The position numbers and the translations under genes were made by a program. The notes under the pieces are model-generated. The model searched no databases. It was not told where the DNA came from and saw only the letters and a list, made by a program, of their open reading frames with translations. Shown here piece after piece: positions 36,101-47,679 of a stretch of 64,000 bases of DNA. This DNA is from Marthasterias glacialis (taxonomy: Eukaryota > Echinodermata > Asteroidea > Forcipulatida > Asteriidae), in NCBI GenBank assembly GCA_911728455.2, contig OU452229.1:11820878-11884877 (forward strand), read 5' to 3'. Within the stretch, counting starts at the first letter, position 1, and each line of letters begins with the position of its first letter.

Positions 36101-37051
36101 GTGGCGCAGCCGACTACTTTTTGCGGCGTTTTTTTGCTGGCTTCGGTCCAGCACACATGTAGTTGCCTTGGCTATTGTTGACGTACACACAGCATGGCCG
36201 TATGCACTGGACATCATCGGGGTGTCCTCACTCCGCAATCCCTGGCATCCTCCATGTTTATCCCAAACCCCCACGACCGGCATTTTCGGAAAGCCCATGA
36301 GCAGGGCTTTCCAACAGTGTCAGACTTGTCAGTTTCCCGCCAATAATTTGGGAGATAGAGCCGTTGCTAAGTCTTGTTTTCATTCTGTTACAGCTTCGTG
36401 TACAAAAGTGCCATTAGACAGGCGTTTGAAGCGCATTCGGAGCAGCCCTGCTCCCTGGTGGTTTCAAGACGGAAGATGGCCCTGGCTGGCCGGGAAAACC
36501 AGATTTTCGGATGCAAGACTATAGCAACTACCTACCGGTACAAGAAATTTCTCTCTAGCCCCAGTATTTCTGGATTTATTGGCCGTGGCGCAGCCGACTA
36601 CTTTTTGCGGCGTTTTTTTTTGCTGGCTGCGGTCCAGCACACATGTAGTTGCCTTGGCTATTGTTGACGTACACACATCATGGCCGTATGCACTGGACAT
36701 CATCGGGGTGTCCTCACTCCGCGGTCCCTGGCATCCTCCCTGTTTATCCCAAACCCCCAAGACCGGCATTTTCGGAAAGCGCATGAGCAGGGCTTTCCAA
36801 CAGTGTCAGACTTGTCAGTTTCCCGCCATTACTTTGGGAGATAGAGCCGTTGCTAAGTCTTGTTTTCATTCTGTTACAGCTTCGTGTACAAAAGTGCCAT
36901 TAGACAGGCGTTTGAAGCGCATTCGGAGCAGCCCCGCTCCCTGGTGGTTTCAAGACGGAAGATGGCCCTGGTTGGCCGGGAAAACCAGATTTTCGGATGC
37001 AGGACTATGGCAGCTACCTGCAGGTACAAGAAATTTCTCTCTAGCCCCATT
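33180..37051. repeat. 8-monomer higher-order repeat, copy 1 (3,872 bp)
   Basis: This covers the end of the unit at 32782 and units at 33266, 33749, 34233, 34717, 35201, 35685, 36168 and most of 36654. It matches 37052-40923 at an exact offset of 3,872 bp (8 x 484). By eye I find only four single-base differences (34543, 34838, 36610, 36922), so the copies are about 99.9% identical. Private markers repeated in both include TGTCCACACTCC, CAGCTTTGTCAG, GCTCAGTCTTG, CAATACCTCGGG and CGCAATCCCTGG. Confidence 0.93.
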
Positions 37052-40000
37052 ATTTCTGGATTTATTGGCCGTGGTGCAGCCGACTACTTTTTGCGGCGTT
37101 TTTTCGCTGGCTTCGGTCCAGCACACATGTAGTTGCCTTGGCTATTGTTGACGTACACACAGCATGGCCGTATGCACTGGACATCATCGGGGTGTCCACA
37201 CTCCGCGGTCCCTGGCATCCTCCCTGTTTATCCCAAACCCCCAAGACCGGCATTTTCGGAAAGCCCATGAGCAGGGCTTTCCAACAGTGTCAGACTTGTC
37301 AGTTTCCCGCCAATACTTTGGGAGATAGAGCCGTTGCTAAGTCTTGTTTTCATTCTGTTACAGCTTCGTGTACAAAAGTGCCATTAGACAGGCGTTTGAA
37401 GCGCATTCGGAGCAGCCCCGCTCCCTGGTGGTTTCAAGACGGAAGATGGCCCTGGCTGGCCAGGAAAACCAGATTTTCGGATGCAGGACTATAGCAGCTA
37501 CCTGCAGGTACAAGAAATTTCTCTCTAGCCCCATTATTTCTGGATTTATTGGCCGTGGCGCTGCCGACTTCTATTTTCAGTGTTTTTTGCTGGCTTCGGT
37601 CCAGCACACATGTAGTTGCCTTGGCTATTGTTGACGTACACACAGCATGGCCGTATGCACTGGACATCATCGGGGTGTCCTCACTCCGCGGTCCCTGGCA
37701 TCCTCCCTGTTTATCCCAAACCCCCAAGACCGGCATTTTCGGAAAGCCCATGAGCAGGGCTTTCCAACAGTGTCAGCTTTGTCAGTTTCCCGCCATTACT
37801 TTGGGAGATAGAGCCGTTGCTCAGTCTTGTTTTCATTCTGTTACAGCTTCGTGTACAAAAGTGCCATTAGACAGGCGTTTCAAGCGCATTCGGAGCAGCC
37901 CCGCTCCCTGGTGGTTTCAAGACGGAAGATGGCCCTGGTTGGCCGGGAAAACCAGATTTTCGGATGCAGGACTATGGCAGCTACCTGCAGGTACAAGAAA
38001 TTTCTCTCTAGCCCCATTATTTCTGGATTTATTGGCCGTGGCGCTGCCGACTTTTATTTTCAGCATTTTTTTGCTGGCTTCGGTCCAGCACACATGTAGT
38101 TGCCTTGGCTATTGTTGACGTACACACAGCATGGCCGTGTTCACTGGACATCATCGGGGTGTCCTCACTCCGCGGTCCCTGGCACCCCCCCTGTTTATCC
38201 CAAACCCCCAAGACCGGCATTTTCGGAAAGCACATGACCAGGGCTTTCCAACAGTGTCAGACTTGTCAGTTTCCCGCCAATACCTCGGGAGATAGAGCCG
38301 TTGCTAAGTCTTGTTTTCATTCTATTACAGCTTCGTGTACAAAAGTGCCATTAGACAGGCGTTTGAAGCGCATTCGGAGCAGCCCTGCTCCCTGGTGGTT
38401 TCAAGACGGAAGATGGCCCTGGCTGGCCGGGAAAACCAGATTTTCGGATGCAAGACTATAGCAGCTACCTACAGGTACAAGAAATTTGTTTCTAGCCCCA
38501 ATATTTCTGGATTTATTGGCCGTGGTGCAGCCGACTACTTTTTGCGGCGTTTTTTTGCTGGCTTCGGTCCAGCACACATGTAGTTGCCTTGGCTATTGTT
38601 GACGTACACACATCATGGCCGTATGCACTGGACATCATCGGGTTGTCCTCACTCCGCGGTCCCTGGCATCCTCCCTGTTTATCCCAAACCCCCAAGACCG
38701 GCATTTTCGGAAAGCACATGAGCAGGGCTTTCCAACAGTGTCAGACTTGTCAGTTTCCCGCCAATAATTTGGGAGATAGAGCCGTTGCTAAGTCTTGTTT
38801 TCATTCTGTTACAGCTTCGTGTACAAAAGTGCCATTAGACAGGCGTTTGAAGCGCATTGGGAGCAGCCCCGCTCCCTGGTGGTTTCAAGACGGAAGATGG
38901 CCCTGGCTGGCCAGGAAAACCAGATTTTCGGATGCAGGACTATAGCAGCTACCTGCAGGTACAAGAAATTTCTCTCTAGCCCCATTATTTCTGGATTAAT
39001 TGGCCGTGGCGCAGCCGACTTCTATTTTCAGCGTTTTTTTGCTGGCTTCGGTCCAGCACACATGTAGTTGCCTTGGCTATTGTTGACGTACACACAGCAT
39101 GGCCGTGTTCACTGGACATCATCGGGGTGTCCTCACTCCGCGGTCCCTGGCACCCTCCCTGTTTATCCCAAACCCCCAAGACCGGCATTTTCGGAAAGCC
39201 CATGAGCAGGGCTTTCCAACAGTGTCAGACTTGTCAGTTTCCCGCCAATACTTTGGGAGATAGAGCCGTTGCTAAGTCTTGTTTTCATTCTGTTACAGCT
39301 TCGTGTACAAAAGTGCCATTAGACAGGCGTTTGAAGCGCATTCGGAGCAGCCCTGCTCCCTGGTGGTTTCAAGACGGAAGATGGCCCTGGCTGGCCAGGA
39401 AAACCAGATTTTCGGATGCAAGACTATAGCAGCTACCTACAGGTACAAGAAATTTCTCTCTAGCCCCAGTATTTCTGGATTTATTGGCCGTGGCGCAGCC
39501 GACTACTTTTTGCGGCGTTTTTTTGCTGGCTTCGGTCCAGCACACATGTAGTTGCCTTGGCTATTGTTGACGTACACACATCATGGCCGTATGCACTGGA
39601 CATCATCGGGGTGTCCTCACTCCGCGGTCCCTGGCATCCTCACTGTTTATCCCAAACCCCAAGACCGGCATTTTCAGAAAGCACATGAGCAGGGCTTTCC
39701 AACAGTGTCAGGCTTGTCAGTTTCCCGCCATTACTTTGGGAGATAGAGCCGTTGCTAAGTCTTGTTTTCATTCTGTTACAGCTTCGTGTACAAAAGTGCC
39801 ATTAGACAGGCGTTTGAAGCGCATTCGGAGCAGCCCCGCTCCCTGGTGGTTTCAAGACGGAAGATGGCCCTGGTTGGCCAGGAAAACCAGATTTTCGGAT
39901 GCAGGATTATGGCAGCTACCTACAGGTAGAAGAAATTTCTCTCTAGCCCCAGTATTTCTGGATTTATTGGCCGTGGCGCAGCCGACTACTTTTTGCGGCG

Positions 40001-40923
40001 TTTTTTTGCTGGCTTCGGTCCAGCACACATGTAGTTGCCTTGGCTATTGTTGACGTACACACAGCATGGCCGTATGCACTGGACATCATCGGGGTGTCCT
40101 CACTCCGCAATCCCTGGCATCCTCCATGTTTATCCCAAACCCCCACGACCGGCATTTTCGGAAAGCCCATGAGCAGGGCTTTCCAACAGTGTCAGACTTG
40201 TCAGTTTCCCGCCAATAATTTGGGAGATAGAGCCGTTGCTAAGTCTTGTTTTCATTCTGTTACAGCTTCGTGTACAAAAGTGCCATTAGACAGGCGTTTG
40301 AAGCGCATTCGGAGCAGCCCTGCTCCCTGGTGGTTTCAAGACGGAAGATGGCCCTGGCTGGCCGGGAAAACCAGATTTTCGGATGCAAGACTATAGCAAC
40401 TACCTACCGGTACAAGAAATTTCTCTCTAGCCCCAGTATTTCTGGATTTATTGGCCGTGGCGCAGCCGACTACTTTTTGCGTCGTTTTTTTTTGCTGGCT
40501 GCGGTCCAGCACACATGTAGTTGCCTTGGCTATTGTTGACGTACACACATCATGGCCGTATGCACTGGACATCATCGGGGTGTCCTCACTCCGCGGTCCC
40601 TGGCATCCTCCCTGTTTATCCCAAACCCCCAAGACCGGCATTTTCGGAAAGCGCATGAGCAGGGCTTTCCAACAGTGTCAGACTTGTCAGTTTCCCGCCA
40701 TTACTTTGGGAGATAGAGCCGTTGCTAAGTCTTGTTTTCATTCTGTTACAGCTTCGTGTACAAAAGTGCCATTAGACAGGCGTTTGAAGCGCACTCGGAG
40801 CAGCCCCGCTCCCTGGTGGTTTCAAGACGGAAGATGGCCCTGGTTGGCCGGGAAAACCAGATTTTCGGATGCAGGACTATGGCAGCTACCTGCAGGTACA
40901 AGAAATTTCTCTCTAGCCCCATT
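37052..40923. repeat. 8-monomer higher-order repeat, copy 2 (3,872 bp)
   Basis: Tandem partner of the preceding block, with units at 37138, 37621, 38105, 38589, 39073, 39557, 40040 and 40526. Both copies include the rare 486-bp unit (36168 and 40040) with a long T run, and the 483-bp unit with a short T run (33266 and 37138), so even homopolymer lengths are shared. The break between copies lies near the conserved ATTTCTGGATTTATTGG stretch. Confidence 0.93.
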
Positions 40924-42439
40924 ATTTCTGGATTTATTGGCCGTGGCGCTGCCGACTTTTATTTTCAGCATTTTTTTGCTGGCTTCGGTCCAGCACACAT
41001 GTAGTTGCCTTGGCTATTGTTGACGTACACACAGCATGGCCGTGTTCACTGGACATCATCGGGGTGTCCTCACTCCGCGGTCCCTGGCACCCTCCCTGTT
41101 TATCCCAAACCCCCAAGACCGGCATTTTCGGAAAGCACATGAGCAGGGCTTTCCAACAGTGTCAGACTTGTCAGTTTCCCGCCAATACCTCGGGAGATAG
41201 AGCCGTTGCTAAGTCTTGTTTTCATTCTGTTACAGCTTCGTGTACAAAAGTGCCATTAGACAGGCGTTTGAAGCGCGTTCGGAGCAGCCCTGCTCCCTGG
41301 TGGTTTCAAGACGGAAGATAGCCTTGGCTGGCCGGGAAAACCAGATTTTTGGATGCAAGACTATAGCAGCTACCTACAGGTACAAGAAATTTCTCTCTAG
41401 CCCCAGTATTTCTGGATTTATTGGCCGTGGCGCAGCCGACTACTTTTTGCGGCGTTTTTTTGCTGGCTTCGGTCCAGCACACATGTAGTTGCCTTGGCTA
41501 TTGTTGACGTACACACAGCATGGCCGTATGCACTGGACATCATCGGGGTGTCCTCACTCCGCGGTCCCTGGCATCCTCCCTGTTTATCCCAAACCCCCAA
41601 GACCGGCATTTTCGGAAAGCCCATGAGCAGGGCTTTCCAACAGTGTCAGCTTTGTCAGTTTCCCGCCATTACTTTGGGAGATAGAGCCGTTGCTCAGTCT
41701 TGTTTTCATTCTGTTACAGCTTCGTGTACAAAAGTGCCATTAGACAGGCGTTTCAAGCGCATTCGGAGCAGCCCCGCTCCCTGGTGGTTTCAAGACGGAA
41801 GATGGCCCTGGTTGGCCGGGAAAACCAGATTTTGGGATGCAGGACTATGGCAGCTACCTGCAGGTACAAGAAATTTCTCTCTAGCCCCATTATTTCTGGA
41901 TTTATTGGCCGTGGCGCTGCCGACTTTTATTTTCAGCATTTTTTTGCTGGCTTCGGTCCAGCACACATGTAGTTGCCTTGGCTATTGTTGACGTACACAC
42001 AGCATGGCCGTGTTCACTGGACATCATCGGGGTGTCCTCACTCCGCGGTCCCTGGCACCCCCCCTGTTTATCCCAAACCCCCAAGACCGGCATTTTCGGA
42101 AAGCACATGACCAGGGCTTTCCAACAGTGTCAGACTTGTCAGTTTCCCGCCAATACCTCGGGAGATAGAGCCGTTGCTAAGTCTTGTTTTCATTCTGTTA
42201 CAGCTTCGTGTACAAAAGTGCCATTAGACAGGCGTTTGAAGCGCGTTCGGAGCAGCCCTGCTCCCTGGTGGTTTCAAGACGGAAGATAGCCTTGGCTGGC
42301 CGGGAAAACCAGATTTTTGGATGCAAGACTATAGCAGCTACCTACAGGTACAAGAAATTTCTCTCTAGCCCCAGTATTTCTGGATTTATTGGCCGTGGCG
42401 CAGCCGACTACTTTTTGCGGCGTTTTTTTGCTGGCTTCG
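40924..42439. repeat. Block 10: 968-bp pairs linking two large duplications
   Basis: Units at 41010, 41494 and 41978, with the end of 40526 and start of the next repeat. The unit at 41494 matches those at 33749 and 37621 (CAGCTTTGTCAG, GCTCAGTCTTG). Those at 41010 and 41978 match 34233 and 38105 (CAATACCTCGGG). Units at 41010 and 41978 also share GAAGATAGCCTTGG and AAGCGCGTTCGG, so a dimer was copied here after parts of the 8-unit repeat. Confidence 0.82.
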
Positions 42440-45437
42440 GTCCAGCACACATGTAGTTGCCTTGGCTATTGTTGACGTACACACATCATGGCCGTATGCA
42501 CTGGACATCATCGGCGTGTCCTCACTCCGTGGTCCCTGGCATCCTCCCTGTTTATCCCAAACCCCAAGACTGGCATTTTCGGAAAGCACATGAGCAGGGC
42601 TTTCCAACAGTGTCAGGCTTGTCAGTTTCCCGCCATTACTTTGGGAGATAGAGCCGTTGCTAAGTCTTGTTTTCATTCTGTTACAGCTTCGTGTACAAAA
42701 GTGCCATTAGACAGGCGTTTGAAGCGCATTCGGAGCAGCCCCACTCCCTGGTGGTTTCAAGACGGAAGATGGCCCTGGTTGGCCGGAAAAACCAGATTTT
42801 GGGATGCAGGACTATGGCAGCTACCTGCAGGTACAAGAAATTTCTCTCTAGCCCCATTATTTCTGGATTTATTGGCCATGGCGCTGCCGACTTCTATTTT
42901 CAGTGTTTTTTTGCTGGCTTCGGTCCAGCACACATGTAGTTGCCTTGGCTATTGTTGACGTACACACAGCATGGCCGTGTTCACTGGACATCATCGGGGT
43001 GTCCTCACTCCGCGGTCCCTGGCACCCTCCCTATTTATCCCAAACCCCAAAGACCGGCATTTTCGGAAAGCCCATGAGCAGGGCTTTCCAACAGTGTCAG
43101 ACTTGTCAGTTTCCCGCCAATACTTTGGGAGATAGAGCCGTTGCTAAGTCTTGTTTTCTTTCTGTTACAGCTTCGTGTACAAAAGTGCCTTTAGACAGGC
43201 GTTTGAAGCGCATTCGGAGCAGCCCTGCTCCCTGGTGGTTTCAAGACGGAAGATGGCCTTGGCTGGCCGGGAAAACCAGATTTTTGGATGCAAGACTATA
43301 GCAGCTACCTACAGGTAGAAGAAATTTCTCTCTAGCCCCAGTATTTCTGGATTTATTGGCCGTGGCGCAGCCGACTACTTTTTGCGGCGTTTTTTTGCTG
43401 GCTTCGGTCCAGCACACATGTAGTTGCCTTGGCTATTGTTGACGTACACACAGCATGGCCGTATGCACTGGACATCATCGGGATGTCCTCACTCTGCAAT
43501 CCCTGGCATCCTCCCTATTTATCCCAAACCCCCAAGACCGGCATTTTCGGAAAGCCCATGAGCAGGGCTTTCCAACGGTGTCAGACTTGTCAGTTTCCCG
43601 CCAATACTTTGGGAGATAGAGCCGTTGCTAAGTCTTGTTTTCATTCTGTTACAGCTTCGTGTACAAAAGTGCCATTAGACAGGCGTTTGAAGCGCATTCG
43701 GAGCAGCCCCGCTCCCTGGTGGTTTCAAGACGGAAGATGGCCCTGGTTGGCCAGGAAAACCAGATTTTCGGATGCAGGATTATGGCAGCTACCTACAGGT
43801 AGAAGAAATTTCTCTCTAGCCCCAGTATTTCTGGATTTATTGGCCGTGGCGCAGCCGACTACTTTTTGCAGCGTTTTTTTTGCTGGCTTCGGTCCAGCAC
43901 ACATGTAGTTGCCTTGGCTATTGTTGACGTACACACAGCATGGCCGTATGCACTGGACATCATCGGGGTGTCCTCACTCCGCAATCCCTGGCATCCTCCC
44001 TGTTTATCCCAAACCCCCAAGACCGGCATTTTCGGAAAGCCCATGAGCAGGGTTTTCCAACAGTGTCAGACTTGTCAGTTTCCCGCCATTACTTTGGGAG
44101 ATAGAGCCGTTGCTAAGTCTTGTTTTCATTCTGTTACAGCTTCGTGTACAAAAGTGCCATTAGACAGGCGTTTGAAGCGCATTCGGAGCAGCCCTGCTCC
44201 CTGGTGGTTTCAAGACGGAAGATGGCCCTGGCTGGCCGGGAAAACCAGATTTTCGGATGCAAGACTATAGCAACTACCTACCGGTACAAGAAATTTCTCT
44301 CTAGCCCCAGTATTTCTGGATTTATTGGCCGTGGCGCAGCCGACTACTTTTTGCGGCGGTTTTTTTTTGCTGGCTGCGGTCCAGCACACATGTAGTTGCC
44401 TTGGCTATTGTTGACGTACACACATCATGGCCGTATGCATTGGACATCATCGGGGTGTCCTCACTCCACGGTCCCTGGCATCCTCCCTGTTTATCCCAAA
44501 CCCCCAAGACCGGCATTTTCGGAAAGCGCATGAGCAGGGCTTTCCAACAGTGTCAGACTTGTCAGTTTCCCGCCATTACTTTGGGAGATAGAGCCGTTGC
44601 TAAGTCTTGATTTCATTCTGTTACAGCTTCGTGTACAAAAGTGCCATTAGACAGGCGTTTGAAGCGCATTCGGAGCAGCCCCGCTCCCTGGTGGTTTCAA
44701 GACGGAAGATGGCCCTGGTTGGCCGGAAAAACCAGATTTTGGGATGCAGGACAATGGCAGCTACCTGCAGGTACAAGAAATTTCTCTCTAGCCCCATTAT
44801 TTCTGGATTTATTGGCCATGGCGCTGCCGACTTCTATTTTCAGCGTTTTTTTGCTGGCTTCGGTCCAGCACACATGTAGTTGCCTTGGCTATTGTTGACG
44901 TACACACAGCATGGCCGTGTTCACTGGACATCATCGGGATGTCCTCACTCCGCGGTCCCTGGCATCCTCCCTGTTTATCCCAAACCCCCAAGACCGGCAT
45001 TTTCGGAAAGCGCATGAGCAGGGCTTTCCAACAGTGTCAGACTTGTCAGTTTCCCGCCATTACTTTGGGAGATAGAGCCGTTGCTAAGTCTTGATTTCAT
45101 TCTGTTACAGCTTCGTGTACAAAAGTGCCATTAGACAGGCGTTTGAAGCGCATTCGGAGCAGCCCCGCTCCCTGGTGGTTTCAAGACGGAAGATGGCCCT
45201 GGTTGGCCGGGAAAACCAGATTTTCGGATGCAGGACTATGGCAGCTACCTGCAGGTACAAGAAATTTATCTCTAGCCCCAATATTTCTGGATTTATTGGC
45301 CGTGGCGCTGCCGACTTTTATTTTCAGCATTTTTTTGCTTGCTTCGGTCCAGCACACATGTAGTTGCCTTGGCTATTGTTGACGTACACACAGCATGGCC
45401 GTGTTCACTGGACATCATCGGGGTGTCCTCACTCCGC
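42440..45437. repeat. 3.0-kb block, copy 1
   Basis: Units start at 42462, 42945, 43429, 43914, 44401 and 44885. They match 47680-50677 at an offset of 5,239 bp, becoming 5,240 after one T-run change near 43,880. Shared private markers include CATCGGCGTGTCC, CTCCGTGGTCC, CTCCCTATTTATCC, TTGATTTCATTC, GGACAATGGCAG and a 487-bp unit (43914 and 49154). I see about nine differences by eye. Confidence 0.88.
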
Positions 45438-46337
45438 GGTCCATGGCACCCTCCCTGTTTATCCCAAACCCCCAAGACCGGCATTTGCGGAAAGCCCATG
45501 AGCAGGGCTTTCCAACAGTGTCAGACTTGTCAGTTTCCCGCCAATACTTTGGGAGATGGAGCCGTTGCTAAGTCTTGTTTTCATTCTGTTACAGCTTCGT
45601 GTACAAAAGTGCCATTAGACAGGCGTTTGAAGCGCATTCGGAGCAGCCCTGCTCCCTGGTGGTTTCAAGACGGAAGATGGCCCTGGCTGGCCGGGAAAAC
45701 CAGATTTTCGGATGCATGACTATAGCAGCTACCTACAGGTACAAGAAATTTCTCTCTAGCCCCAGTATTTCTGGATTTATTGGCCTTGGCGCAGCCGGCT
45801 ACTTTTTGCGGCGTTTTTTTTTCTGGCTTCGGTCCAGCACACATGTAGTTGCCTTGGCTATTGTTGACGTACACACAGCATGGCCGTGTTCACTGGACAT
45901 CATCGGGGTGTCCTCACTCCGCGGTCTCTGGCAATCTCCCTGTTTATCCCAAACCCCCAAGACCGGCATTTTCAGAAAGCCCATGAGCAGGGCTTTTCAA
46001 CAGTGTCAGACTTGTCAGTTTCCCGCCAATACTTTGGGAGATAGAGCCGTTGCTAAGTCTTGTTTTCATTCTGTTACAGCTTCGTGTACAAAAGTGCCAT
46101 TAGACAGGCGTTTGAAGCGCATTCGGAGCAGCCCCGCTCCCTGGTGGTTTCAAGACGGAAGATGGCCCTGGCTGGCCGGGAAAACCAGATTTTCGGATGC
46201 AAGGCTATAGCAGCTACCTACAGGTACAAGAAATTTGTTTCTAGCCCCAGTATTTCTGGATTTATTGGCCGTGGTGCAGCCGACTACTTTTTGCAGCGTT
46301 TTTTTGCTGGCTTCGGTCCAGCACACATGTAGTTGCC

Positions 46338-46777
46338 TTGGCTATTGTTGACGTACACACAGCATGGCCGTATGCACTGGACATCATCGGGGTGTCCTCA
46401 GTCCGCGGTCCCTGGCATCCTCCCTGTTTATCCCAAACCCCCAAGACCGGCATTTTCGGAAAGCCCATGAGCAGGGCTTTCCAACAGTGTCAGGTTTGTC
46501 AGTTTCCCGCCATTACTTTGGGAGATAGAGCCGTTGCTCAGTCTTGTTTTCATTCTGTTACAGCTTCGTGTACAAAAGTGCCATTAGACAGGCGTTTGAA
46601 GATGGCCCTGGCTGGCCGGGAAAACCAGATTTTCGGATGCAAGACTATAGCAGCTACCTACAGGTACAAGAAATTTTTCTCTAGCCCCAGTATTTCTGGA
46701 TTTATTGGCCGTGGCGCAGCCGACTACTTTTTGCGGCGTTTTTTTGCTGGCTGCGGTCCAGCACACATGTAGTTGCC
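46338..46777. repeat. Monomer with 44-bp deletion (440 bp)
   Basis: GGCGTTTGAAG is followed directly by ATGGCCCTGG near 46,600. The missing 44 bp run from CGCATTCGG through CAAGACGGAAG and include the 16-bp GGAGCAGC dyad. The ends of the lost piece are GAAG copies, so one 4-bp repeat remains. It is marked by CAGGTTTGTCAG and GCTCAGTCTTG. Confidence 0.92.
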
Positions 46778-47216
46778 TTGGCTATTGTTGACGTACACAC
46801 ATCATGGCCGTATGCACTGGACATCATCGGGGTGTCCTCACTCCGCGGTCCCTGCCATCCTCCCTGTTTATCCCAAACCCCAAGACCGGCATTTTCGGAA
46901 AGCCCATGAGCAGGGCTTTCCAACAGTGTCAGGTTTGTCAGTTTCCCGCCATTACTTTGGGAGATAGAGCCGTTGCTCAGTCTTGTTTTCATTCTGTTAC
47001 AGCTTCGTGTACAAAAGTGCCATTAGACAGGCGTTTGAAGATGGCCCTGGCTGGCCGGGAAAACCAGATTTTCGGATGCAAGACTATAGCAGCTACCTAC
47101 CGGTACAAGAAATTTCTCTCTAGCCCCAGTATTTCTGGATTTATTGGCCGTGGCGCAGCCGACTACTTTTTGCGGCGTTTTTTTGCTGGCTTCGGTCCAG
47201 CACACATGTAGTTGCC
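46778..47216. repeat. Monomer with 44-bp deletion, second copy (439 bp)
   Basis: The same GAAG join at 47,037-47,041 and the same flanking markers as the unit before it, so the two are tandem duplicates. It is one base shorter because it has four C instead of five in the C run. It also has CTACCGGTAC where its partner has CTACAGGTAC. Confidence 0.92.
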
Positions 47217-47679
47217 TTGGCTATTGTTGACGTACACACAGCATGGCCGTATGCACTGGACATCATCGGGGTGTCCTCACTCTGCAATCCCTGGCATCCT
47301 CCCTGTTTATCCCAAACCCCCAAGACCGGCATTTTCGGAAACCCCATGAGCAGGGCTTTCCAACAGTGTCAGACTTGTCAGTTTCCCGCCAATACTTTGG
47401 GAGATAGAGCCGTTGCTAAGTCTTGTTTTCATTCTGTTAGAGCTTCGTGTACAAAAGTGCCATTAGACAGGCGTTTGAAGCGCATTCGGAGCAGCCCTGC
47501 TCCCTGGTGGTTTCAAGACGGAAGATGGCCCTGGCTGGCCGGGAAAACCAGATTTTCGGATGCAAGACTATAGCAGCTACCTACCGGTACAAGAAATTTC
47601 TCTCTAGCCCCAGTATTTCTGGATTTATTGGCCGTGGCGCAGCCGACTACTTTTTGCGGCGTTTTTTTGCTGGCTGCGG

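Larger units (their letters stand above)
45438..47679. repeat. Spacer monomers between the two 3.0-kb copies
   Basis: Holds the rest of the unit at 45369 and units at 45854, 46338, 46778 and 47217. It includes two short units with a shared 44-bp deletion. The unit at 45369 has private CCATGGCACC and GGCCTTGGCGCAGCCGG; the one at 45854 has CGGTCTCTGGCAATC. There is no copy of this spacer elsewhere in the window. Confidence 0.82.
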
